DNA of 18,548 bases, from the NCBI GenBank assembly GCA_017958935.1, contig JAGDBR010000213.1, forward strand, positions 1 through 18,548. The letters run 5' to 3'. Origin of the DNA: Lachnospiraceae bacterium. GTDB lineage: Bacteria; Bacillota_A; Clostridia; Lachnospirales; Lachnospiraceae. The position numbers and the translations under genes are program-made. This document shows, one piece after another, positions 7,589 to 13,344 of the stretch (within the stretch, counting starts at the first letter, position 1; every line of letters starts with the position of its first letter). The notes below the pieces were generated by a model. It did no database searches, was not told where the DNA came from, and saw only the letters and a list, made by a program, of their open reading frames with translations.

Positions 7589-7625
7589 AAACTCCCCCGT
7601 GCCGTACGGCGCGGGGGAGTTTGTC
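7589..7625. terminator. Bidirectional terminator between plsY and the DUF4364 gene
   Basis: AAACTCCCCCG (7589-7599) pairs with CGGGGGAGTTT (7612-7622). The stem extends inward through a T-G pair and GCC/GGC around a GTAC loop, about 15 bp in all. T-rich flanks occur on both strands (TTTG on +, TTTTCC on -). It lies between convergent genes and can serve both. Confidence 0.88.
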
Positions 7626-7665
7626 ATACAAAGGCGCGGGCGCGGAGCATGCGGCCCGGCACTGT

Positions 7666-8178
7666 TCACGTCAGATGGTTCATCACGTACGCGTAGATCG
7701 TCTGCGCCTTCTGTTCGAAGTGTTCGCAGAGGACGCGCGCCTGGTCCTCGGTCGGTACGCTGATGTTCATTTCGAACAGCACGCGCTTTCCTTCGCGGAC
7801 CCGGGCATGGACCATGTACTCGCGGTCCTCGGTGCGGTAGTAGTCGGAGGTGATGCCGGTCTCGTTCCGCATCCGGAAGCTGTTCTCGGTCAGGTACGCG
7901 TCGAGCTCTTCCTTGATCGCGGGGGAGATGTCGTTCGAAAAATAGTACAGCGCGTCCTCGCCCTGGGGCGTGATCTCGTAGAGCACCATGTTCCGGACCG
8001 TCTCCGCCGTCAGAAGATTTGCATCCTTTAGTTGACCGATGACGTTTTGGAATGTAAAATAATTAGTGTATCCCTTTTCATCGAAGAACGTCCAGAGCTG
8101 CGGGTTCGACAGCGGGAAGTTGACCTTCTTCAGCATGTAAAGGATCATCAGTTTGTACAGGGTCGAGGGCTCGGCCAT
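7666..8178 (-). CDS. DUF4364 family winged-helix protein, likely transcription regulator
   Basis: The 170-residue protein begins MAEPSTLYKLMILYMLKKVNFPLSNPQLWTFFDEKGYTNYFTFQNVIGQL. This is the DUF4364 pattern: an N-terminal winged helix (about residues 5-75, with the TPQGEDALYYF wing) and a C-terminal domain of roughly 85 residues with repeated charged strands (EYMVHARVREGKRVLFEMNISV). The family is common in Clostridia and its targets are unknown to me. The frame extends nine codons further upstream, but AAGGAG lies seven bases before the ATG at 8178 and inside that extension, so 8178 is the better start. A near-consensus promoter and a repeated motif upstream suggest autoregulation. It is a single-gene unit, convergent with plsY and divergent from the CYTH gene. 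Confidence 0.87.
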   Translation of the reverse strand: MAEPSTLYKLMILYMLKKVNFPLSNPQLWTFFDEKGYTNYFTFQNVIGQLKDANLLTAETVRNMVLYEITPQGEDALYYFSNDISPAIKEELDAYLTENSFRMRNETGITSDYYRTEDREYMVHARVREGKRVLFEMNISVPTEDQARVLCEHFEQKAQTIYAYVMNHLT

Positions 8179-8199
8179 GGGAGGTCTCCTTCCGGGCTT

Positions 8200-8267
8200 T
8201 TTCAAGCCTCATTCTGTGTACGATTTTACCACGAAAAACGCCCGATTTCAAGCCTTTGCGTACGATT
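8200..8267 (-). promoter_or_regulatory. DUF4364 promoter flanked by a duplicated candidate operator
   Basis: On the minus strand TTGAAA (8251-8246) and TAAAAT (8228-8223) are spaced by 17 bases, with an extended TGG before the -10. The pair TTTCAAGCCT plus GTACGATT (read on +) occurs twice: 8200-8209 with 8218-8225, and 8246-8255 with 8260-8267. One copy includes the -35 and the other overlaps the -10 and runs into the leader. This geometry fits a repressor operator, possibly for the DUF4364 protein itself. Confidence 0.65.
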
Positions 8268-8357
8268 GGGAGAATTCCGCGAAGCGGGCGGGAACGGGTC
8301 TGAAAAGGCCGTTTTCGGGTCTTGCAGGGCGGGATGCCGGGCGTGACGGAGAGAACG

Positions 8358-8798
8358 ATGGAGATCGAACGGAAATTTCTGATCGGAGCGCTGCCTGAGG
8401 ACCTGGGATCGTACGATTCCTGTCCGATCGTCCAGGCCTACGTTTCCAGAAGGCCGGCGGTCCGGATCCGGCAGACGGGGGACCGGTACATTCTGACCGT
8501 GAAGGGCCCCGGCAGGCTGTCGCACGAGGAATTCGAGCTGCCGCTGGACCGGGAAGCCTATGAACACCTGATGAAAAAACACGACGGGAAGCTCATCGTC
8601 AAGCGGCGCTACAGGATCCCGTACGGGGCGCACACGATCGAGCTCGACGTGTTCGAGGAACCGCTGAAGCTTTGCATGGCGGAAGTGGAATTCGGCAGCG
8701 AAGAGGAAGCGCTGGCCTTCGAGGGACCGGACTGGTTCGGCGAAGAAGTCACGTACGACAAACGGTATTCAAACGCCTACATGGCATACGAATCATAA
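8358..8798 (+). CDS. CYTH domain protein (triphosphate tunnel metalloenzyme family)
   Basis: The protein is 146 residues from ATG 8358. It starts MEIERKFLI, carrying the ExExK signature (Glu2, Glu4, Lys6) that defines CYTH domains. The rest alternates charged strands as expected for the eight-stranded tunnel: AVRIRQTGDRYILTVKGPG, EEFELPLDREAYEHLM, LIVKRRYRIPYGAHTIELDVFE, CMAEVEFGSEEEALAF, and VTYDKRYSNAYMAY at the end. Bacterial members include inorganic triphosphatases and thiamine-triphosphatase-like enzymes; the substrate here cannot be told. The frame extends upstream to a TTG at 8322, but family members begin at MEIERKFL and GGAG lies six bases before 8358, so I prefer the later start. 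It is followed 14 bases later by the phosphoribosyltransferase-like gene, probably on one transcript. Confidence 0.9.
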   Translation: MEIERKFLIGALPEDLGSYDSCPIVQAYVSRRPAVRIRQTGDRYILTVKGPGRLSHEEFELPLDREAYEHLMKKHDGKLIVKRRYRIPYGAHTIELDVFEEPLKLCMAEVEFGSEEEALAFEGPDWFGEEVTYDKRYSNAYMAYES

Positions 8799-8812
8799 AG
8801 GAGGTACAGAAC

Positions 8813-9454
8813 ATGGCGATCACGATGATGCAGGTACGGCATCCCAAGGGCGGCAGCCTGCCGCTCCGTTACGCGAAGGGACATTTTGCGACGAACCACA
8901 GCCATATCAATTACTACATCGACCTGACGATGACGAAACACCGTCTCAGCGAAGCGCGGAAGGCCGCGGACGTGCTGACGTCGCGCTTCAAGACCAGCAC
9001 GATCGTGGACACGATCCTCTGCCTCGACGGCACCGAAGTCGTCGGCGCCTGCATGGCGAGCCGCCTGACCGCGTCCGGCTTTACGAACCTGAACGCGCAC
9101 CAGACGATCTACGTCGTGACGCCGGAGCATACGGTCGGCAGCCAGCTGCTGTTCCGCGACAATACGGCGCCGATGATCCGCGGCAAGCATATCCTGATCC
9201 TCGCCGCCTCGATCACGACCGGCTACACGGTGCAGTCCGCGCTGGAAGCGCTGATGTACTACGGCGGCATCCCGGAGGGCGTCTGCGCGCTGTTCTCCTG
9301 CGTGCCGGAACTTCTGGGCTACCCGGTCGTTTCGATCTTCAACACGGAGCAGCTCGTCGATTACCAGAGCACCACGGCGGTCGAGTGCCCGATGTGCAAG
9401 GCCGGCATACCGGTCGACGCGATGGTCAACACCTACGGCATCTCGAGCTTCTGA
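8813..9454 (+). CDS. Phosphoribosyltransferase-like protein (orotate PRTase-like) lacking the acidic pair of the PRPP motif
   Basis: The 213-residue protein has a type I phosphoribosyltransferase layout: KAADVLTSRF, TIVDTILCLDGTEVVGACMASRL as the first core strand and helix, RGKHILILAASITTGYTVQSALEALMYYGG as the PRPP-loop region, and a C-terminal CPMCKAGIPVD segment (Cys192, Cys195) like that of some orotate phosphoribosyltransferases. The PRPP motif normally reads two hydrophobics, E/D-D, then x-x-T-T-G; here the acidic pair is replaced by Ala131-Ala132, though ITTG is kept. The acidic residues contact the ribose hydroxyls of PRPP, so activity is uncertain and a binding or regulatory role is possible. 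AAAGGAGGT before ATG 8813 is a near-perfect ribosome binding site. It forms a two-gene unit with the CYTH gene. Confidence 0.8.
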   Translation: MAITMMQVRHPKGGSLPLRYAKGHFATNHSHINYYIDLTMTKHRLSEARKAADVLTSRFKTSTIVDTILCLDGTEVVGACMASRLTASGFTNLNAHQTIYVVTPEHTVGSQLLFRDNTAPMIRGKHILILAASITTGYTVQSALEALMYYGGIPEGVCALFSCVPELLGYPVVSIFNTEQLVDYQSTTAVECPMCKAGIPVDAMVNTYGISSF

Positions 9455-9484
9455 GCCTGTCTTGCGGGTTTTTCAAACAAGTGC

Positions 9485-9513
9485 TTGCGTTTTGCGAAGA
9501 GTTATGCTATAGT
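9485..9513 (+). promoter_or_regulatory. Promoter of rpmE
   Basis: TTGCGT at 9485-9490 and TATAGT at 9508-9513 are spaced by 17 bases, with an extended -10 (TGC at 9505-9507). It drives a leader of about 45 bases. Confidence 0.75.
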
Positions 9514-9532
9514 GCACTTTGTTTGAATTTTA

Positions 9533-9549
9533 GATGGTCGGAAACCATC
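9533..9549 (+). promoter_or_regulatory. Hairpin in the rpmE leader
   Basis: GATGGT (9533-9538) pairs with ACCATC (9544-9549) around CGGAA, one base before the GGAAAGAGG ribosome binding site. Leader structures upstream of L31 genes are known in several bacterial groups. Whether this belongs to one I cannot say from sequence alone. Confidence 0.5.
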
Positions 9550-9565
9550 CGGAAAGAGGTAAGAA

Positions 9566-9772
9566 ATGAGAGAAGGAATCCATCCGAAGTACGTTGAGTG
9601 CAAAGTGACCTGCAACTGCGGCAATACTTTCACGACCCGTTCCACGAAGCCCGAGATCCACGTCGAGACCTGCGCGAAATGCCATCCGTTCTACACGGGT
9701 CAGCAGAGAGCAGCTTCCGCACGCGGACGTATTGAGCGCTTCAACAAGAAGTACGGCGTCGAAGGTAAGTAA
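9566..9772 (+). CDS. rpmE: 50S ribosomal protein L31, zinc-binding (C+) type
   Basis: The 68-residue protein ([27 protein letters not shown]...) is L31. Cys16, Cys18, Cys36 and Cys39 form the CxC...CxxC zinc site, so this is the zinc-containing form rather than the cysteine-free paralogue made under zinc limitation. L31 bridges the large and small subunits near 5S rRNA. The start is set by AAGAGG eight bases upstream. It has its own promoter and a strong terminator. Its position just before DUF1385-prmC-prfA is a familiar clostridial arrangement. Confidence 0.97.
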   Translation: MREGIHPKYVECKVTCNCGNTFTTRSTKPEIHVETCAKCHPFYTGQQRAASARGRIERFNKKYGVEGK

Positions 9773-9783
9773 TATCATTCCCA

Positions 9784-9820
9784 AAAGACCGTCCGCGGAA
9801 TCCTCGCGGGCGGTCTTTTT
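9784..9820 (+). terminator. Terminator of rpmE
   Basis: AAAGACCGTCCGCG (9784-9797) pairs with CGCGGGCGGTCTTT (9805-9818) in a 14-bp stem with one T-G pair and the loop GAATCCT, followed by TT within a run of five T. It is a textbook intrinsic terminator with A-rich and T-rich arms. Confidence 0.95.
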
Positions 9821-9889
9821 CGTGAAAAGGACCTGACGGAAAGCGTCCCGGCGGCAGAGAAACGCGCGGGCGCGGCTGGAGAATAAACG

Positions 9890-10813
9890 ATGAGATACTG
9901 CGGAATCGGCGGACAGGCGGTGCTGGAAGGCATCATGATGCGGAACAGGAACCGCTATGCCGTGGCGGTCCGGAAACCGGACGGCGCGATCGAAAAAACA
10001 GTGGAAGAGCTGCATCCGTTTGCGGAGAAGCACCCCTGGGCGGCCTGGCCGTTCATCCGGGGCACGGTGTCGCTTGTCGAGTCCCTGAAGACCGGCATGA
10101 AGACGCTGATGTGGTCGGCTTCGTTTGAGGAAGACGAGAACGGGGACCGGATCGAGATCAATAAATCCGAAGAAGTCTGGACGGTCGTGCTGGCCGTGCT
10201 GCTTGCGGTGGGCATTTTCGTCGTGCTGCCGACGGTGCTCGTCAATTTCCTGAAGACGAAGATCGGAAGCGGCGCGCTGCTCGCGCTGATCGAGGGACTT
10301 CTGCGCCTTGCGATGTTCATCGGCTATATCGTGCTGATCTCGCGTATGAAGGACATCCGGCGGACGTTCATGTACCACGGGTCCGAGCACAAGTGCATCA
10401 ACTGCATCGAGAGCGGGAAGGAACTGACGGTCGAGAACGTCATGGCTTCCTCGAAGGAGCACCGGCGCTGTGGCACGAGCTTCATCCTGCTCGTCGTCCT
10501 GATCTCGATCGTGATCTTCATGATCGTTCGCGTGGACGCGCTGTGGCTGCGCCTGATCGTCCGGATCCTCATGATCCCGGTCATCGCGGGCATCTCGTAC
10601 GAGATCCTGCGGTTCACGGGCAGCAGCAACAGCCGGTTCGCCTATGTCGTTTCGCGCCCGGGCATGTGGATGCAGGCGCTCACGACGAAGGAACCGACGC
10701 CCGACATGGTCGAGGTCGCGATCGCGGCGGTCGAGGAAGTGTTCGACTGGAAATCGTTTATAGAGGAGGCCGGGGAGAATGACAGTCAGGGAACTTGTCC
10801 GGAAAACGGCTGA
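9890..10813 (+). CDS. DUF1385 family membrane protein (YqhQ-like)
   Basis: The 307-residue protein starts MRYCGIGGQAVLEGIMMRNRNRYAVAVRKPDG, the DUF1385 signature. Conserved blocks follow: RGTVSLVESLKTGMKTLMWSA, YHGSEHKCINC (His163, Glu166 and His167 as possible metal ligands) and HRRCGTSFILL. About four membrane helices are visible (near 96-118, 128-152, 197-215 and 219-240). The family is annotated in places as predicted metal-dependent, but I know of no proven reaction. It lies between rpmE and prmC, as in many Clostridia. The last 35 bases overlap prmC in another frame; the tail past DWKSFIEE is probably poorly conserved. GGAG sits about nine bases before the ATG. I see no clear promoter in the 70-base gap after the rpmE terminator. 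Confidence 0.9.
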   Translation: MRYCGIGGQAVLEGIMMRNRNRYAVAVRKPDGAIEKTVEELHPFAEKHPWAAWPFIRGTVSLVESLKTGMKTLMWSASFEEDENGDRIEINKSEEVWTVVLAVLLAVGIFVVLPTVLVNFLKTKIGSGALLALIEGLLRLAMFIGYIVLISRMKDIRRTFMYHGSEHKCINCIESGKELTVENVMASSKEHRRCGTSFILLVVLISIVIFMIVRVDALWLRLIVRILMIPVIAGISYEILRFTGSSNSRFAYVVSRPGMWMQALTTKEPTPDMVEVAIAAVEEVFDWKSFIEEAGENDSQGTCPENG

Positions 10814-11651
10814 AAACTTCCGGGCAGGCGGGATCGAAGACCCGAAAGGAGAAGCGGAGCGGCTGTATCTGTATGCGGCGGGGCTCGGCTTTTCCGCTTA
10901 TCTTGCGTCATTGGAAGAAGAGGCCCCGGCGGAATGCACCGTGCGCTATGAAGAATACGCGAAGCGCCGCATGCAGCGCGAGCCGCTGCAGCACATCGTC
11001 GGAAGCGCGCCGTTCTACGGGCGCACGTTCAAGGTCGATCCGCGCGTGCTCGTGCCGCGTTTCGACACCGAGATCCTGGTGCAGGAAGCGGTCCGGGAAC
11101 TGGAGGGCCGTGAGACCGTGCTCGATCTGTGCACGGGCTCGGGATGCATCGCGATCACGCTGAAAAAGGAGATGCCGGACCTTCGGGTGCTGGCGTCGGA
11201 CGTGTCGAAGGACGCGCTGGACGTCGCGCGCGAGAACGCGGCGCTTCTGGAAGCGGACGTCGAATTCGTCGAGAGCGACATGTTCAAGGGGCTGACGGTG
11301 CCTTTCGACGTGCTGGTCTCGAATCCGCCCTACATCGCGCGCGCGGCGATCGGGAAGCTGGAGCCCGAGGTCCGGGACCATGATCCCGTGATCGCGCTCG
11401 ACGGCGGCGTGGACGGGCTGTGCTTCTACCGGAAGATCGCAAAATGCGCGAAACGGCATTTCACGCCGTCCGGGACCTACGGCGGCAGGCCGAACGGAAA
11501 CGGTGCGAAGCGTCTTCTGATCCTGGAGATCGGGGACGAGCAGGCGGAGGAAGTGACGCAGATCCTGAAGAAGGAAGGCTACGAAGAGATCGTGACGGTG
11601 CCGGACCTGTCCGGACGGGCGCGCGTCGTGAAGGCCGTGTATGAGGGATGA
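10779..11651 (+). CDS. prmC: Peptide chain release factor N5-glutamine methyltransferase PrmC (HemK)
   Basis: The 290-residue protein has the PrmC two-domain structure. An N-terminal helical domain ends in RMQREPLQHIVGSAPFYGRTFKVDPRVLVPRFDTE. The SAM-binding domain follows with LDLCTGSGCI (115-124) and the catalytic NPPY motif at residues 182-185. The enzyme methylates the glutamine of the GGQ motif in release factors RF1 and RF2; its RF1 substrate gene is next door and overlaps its stop. Residues around 229-246 (HFTPSGTYGGRPNGNGAKR) are longer than the usual short GG turn before LEIG, a small Gly/Pro-rich insertion. GGGGAGA precedes the ATG within the DUF1385 gene, so the three genes are tightly packed and probably translationally coupled. 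Confidence 0.95.
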   Translation: MTVRELVRKTAENFRAGGIEDPKGEAERLYLYAAGLGFSAYLASLEEEAPAECTVRYEEYAKRRMQREPLQHIVGSAPFYGRTFKVDPRVLVPRFDTEILVQEAVRELEGRETVLDLCTGSGCIAITLKKEMPDLRVLASDVSKDALDVARENAALLEADVEFVESDMFKGLTVPFDVLVSNPPYIARAAIGKLEPEVRDHDPVIALDGGVDGLCFYRKIAKCAKRHFTPSGTYGGRPNGNGAKRLLILEIGDEQAEEVTQILKKEGYEEIVTVPDLSGRARVVKAVYEG

Positions 11652-11653
11652 GC

Positions 11654-12730
11654 ATGTTTGATCAGCTGGAACAACTGATTCTGCGCTATGAAGAGGTCAT
11701 GGCCGATCTGAACGCCCCGGGCGTCACGTCGGACATGGACCGCTACAGGAAGCTGACGAAAGAACAGGCTTCGCTGGAACCGGTCGTGTCGGCGTATCTT
11801 CGTTATAAAGCGGCGAAGAAGGACGAGGCGGACGCGCTGTCGATGCTGGAATCCGAAAAGGACGAGGAACTGAGGACGCTGTTCAAGGAAGAGGCGGCCG
11901 ATGCCCGCGAAAGGATCGCGTCCGGCGAAGAGGAGCTGAAGAAGCTGCTGATCCCGGCCGATCCGAACGATGAGAAGAACGTCGTCCTGGAGATCCGGGC
12001 AGGTGCGGGCGGCGAGGAAGCCGCGCTGTTCGCGGCCGAAGTCTACCGCATGTATTATCATTATGCGGAGAACCACGGCTTTAAGACGGAGACGGTCGAG
12101 TACAACGAATCCGGGATCGGCGGCGTGTCGAAGGTGACCTGCATGATCTCGGGGCGCGGCGCCTATTCGCGCTTCAAGTTCGAGTCCGGCGTCCACCGCG
12201 TGCAGCGGGTGCCGAAGACCGAGTCCGGCGGGCGCATCCATACGTCCACGATCACGGTCGCGGTCATGCCGGAAGCCGAAGAGGTCGACGTGCAGATCAA
12301 CCTTGAAGACTGCCGGTTCGACGTGTTCCGTTCTTCCGGGAACGGCGGGCAGAGCGTCAACACGACCGACAGCGCGGTCAGGCTGACGCATTATCCGACG
12401 GGCATCGTGATCTCGTGCCAGGACGAAAAGTCCCAGCTGAAGAACCGGGACAAAGCGCTGAAGGTGCTGCGCGCGAAGCTCTATGAGCTGGAGACGGAGA
12501 AGCAGCACGCGAAGGAAGCGAGTCTGCGGAAATCGCTCGTCGGCACGGGAGACCGGTCGGAGAAGATCCGGACGTACAATTTCCCCCAGGGACGCGTCAC
12601 GGACCATCGGATCAATCTGAACCTGTACCGGATCGACAGCATCCTGAACGGCGACATCGACGAGCTCGTGGACGCGCTGAACACGGCGGAGCAGGCGCAG
12701 AAGATGGCAGGCACCGGCGCGGACGCGTGA
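11654..12730 (+). CDS. prfA: Peptide chain release factor 1 (RF1)
   Basis: From ATG 11654 the protein is 358 residues, normal for RF1. It has the N-terminal helical domain and the conserved IRAGAGGEEAALFAAEVYRMY. The stop-codon-reading loop RVPKTESGGRIHTST contains the RF1-type PxT motif (here PKT) rather than the SPF of RF2. The catalytic GGQ lies at residues 231-233 in SSGNGGQSVNTTDSAVRLTH. RF1 ends translation at UAA and UAG. Another in-frame ATG at 11648 overlaps the prmC stop as ATGA, but GAGGGA then has no spacing, whereas it lies five bases before 11654 and homologues begin MFD. The GGQ glutamine is the substrate of the adjacent PrmC. A hairpin and then a strong terminator follow. Confidence 0.97.
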   Translation: MFDQLEQLILRYEEVMADLNAPGVTSDMDRYRKLTKEQASLEPVVSAYLRYKAAKKDEADALSMLESEKDEELRTLFKEEAADARERIASGEEELKKLLIPADPNDEKNVVLEIRAGAGGEEAALFAAEVYRMYYHYAENHGFKTETVEYNESGIGGVSKVTCMISGRGAYSRFKFESGVHRVQRVPKTESGGRIHTSTITVAVMPEAEEVDVQINLEDCRFDVFRSSGNGGQSVNTTDSAVRLTHYPTGIVISCQDEKSQLKNRDKALKVLRAKLYELETEKQHAKEASLRKSLVGTGDRSEKIRTYNFPQGRVTDHRINLNLYRIDSILNGDIDELVDALNTAEQAQKMAGTGADA

Positions 12731-12743
12731 TCAGACGGGAAAC

Positions 12744-12762
12744 GCGGCCGATGATCGGCCGC
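12744..12762 (+). other. Perfect hairpin upstream of the prfA terminator
   Basis: GCGGCCG (12744-12750) pairs with CGGCCGC (12756-12762) around ATGAT. There is no T tract, so it is not a terminator by itself. It may stabilise the 3' end of the prfA transcript. Confidence 0.5.
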
Positions 12763-12776
12763 ATACAGAAAGAATA

Positions 12777-12807
12777 AAAAAGCAGGCGGTCATTCCGCCT
12801 GCTTTTT
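12777..12807. terminator. Bidirectional terminator between prfA and the MGS-like gene
   Basis: AAAAAGCAGGCGG (12777-12789) pairs with CCGCCTGCTTTTT (12795-12807) around TCATT. The A and T tails give a T run on either strand, and the genes on the two sides are convergent. Confidence 0.92.
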
Positions 12808-12823
12808 GTATTGGGTAGGGACT

Positions 12824-13231
12824 TCACTGATTCTTCAGTTCCTCGCGCCAGTCCAGATCGCCGCGCTTCAGACTCAGGATCAGACACTCGGCGGTCGGCA
12901 GATTCGTCGCGACCGGGATCGAATAGAAATCGCAGAGCCGGACGAGCGCGTTGTGATCGGAAGGATCGTGGAAATTGTCGAGCGACACGCGCTCGAAGGA
13001 GATGAGCAGGTCGATCTCGCCGTTCATGATGGCGGTCTCGAGCTGCTTGTCGCCGCCGAGACGGCCTGCCAGCAATTCGTTCACGTTCAGGCCGGTCGCC
13101 ATGCGGATGTGCTGCGCCGTCGCCTGGGTCGCGATGATGTGGTATTTTTCCAGTATGTGCTTGTATGCGATACAGAAGTTTTCGAGCAGGATCTTTTTCT
13201 CGTTGTCCGCGTGCAGCGCGACCGTTAACAT
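12824..13231 (-). CDS. Methylglyoxal-synthase-like (MGS domain) protein with degenerate active site
   Basis: The 135-residue protein has the MGS fold signature: HIRMATGLNVNELLAGRLGGDKQLETAIMNGEIDLLISF and HNALVRLCDFYSIPVATNLPTAECLI. Methylglyoxal synthase converts dihydroxyacetone phosphate to methylglyoxal. The catalytic Asp of GGD is kept (Asp61) and so is a His near the second acidic site (His88). However, the N-terminal AHD of true enzymes reads HADN, the phosphate-binding TGTTG reads TQATA, and the FWD/FRD Asp is replaced (FER). By comparison with remembered E. coli MgsA several catalytic and phosphate contacts are lost, so I name it MGS-like only; it may bind another ligand. The start is set by GGAGGGAG upstream of ATG 13231. 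It has its own promoter downstream of the ABC-F gene. Confidence 0.82.
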   Translation of the reverse strand: MLTVALHADNEKKILLENFCIAYKHILEKYHIIATQATAQHIRMATGLNVNELLAGRLGGDKQLETAIMNGEIDLLISFERVSLDNFHDPSDHNALVRLCDFYSIPVATNLPTAECLILSLKRGDLDWREELKNQ

Positions 13232-13263
13232 ACGCCTTCTCCCTCCATTATTAATTCTTTATC

Positions 13264-13292
13264 ATTCTATCACAATGAATAAAGGAGTTCAA
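13264..13292 (-). promoter_or_regulatory. Promoter of the MGS-like gene
   Basis: On the minus strand TTGAAC (13292-13287) and TAGAAT (13269-13264) are spaced by 17 bases, with an extended TGA before the -10. It lies in a markedly AT-rich 113-base gap. An interrupted dyad (GGAGTTCAATGAAAA at 13284-13298 against TTTTCACTCC at 13323-13332, read on +) overlaps the -35. Confidence 0.7.
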
Positions 13293-13344
13293 TGAAAATC
13301 ATCGGTCAAAATCAACAAAATTTTCACTCCAAAATGATAAATAA

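Noticed and set aside
8179..8205. The longer nine-codon N-terminus for the DUF4364 protein
   Set aside because: The ribosome binding site for ATG 8178 lies inside that extension, and the added residues look like translated ribosome-binding-site sequence.
8322..8357. An upstream TTG start (or ATG at 8334) for the CYTH gene
   Set aside because: The family begins at MEIERKFL and the best-spaced ribosome binding site serves ATG 8358.
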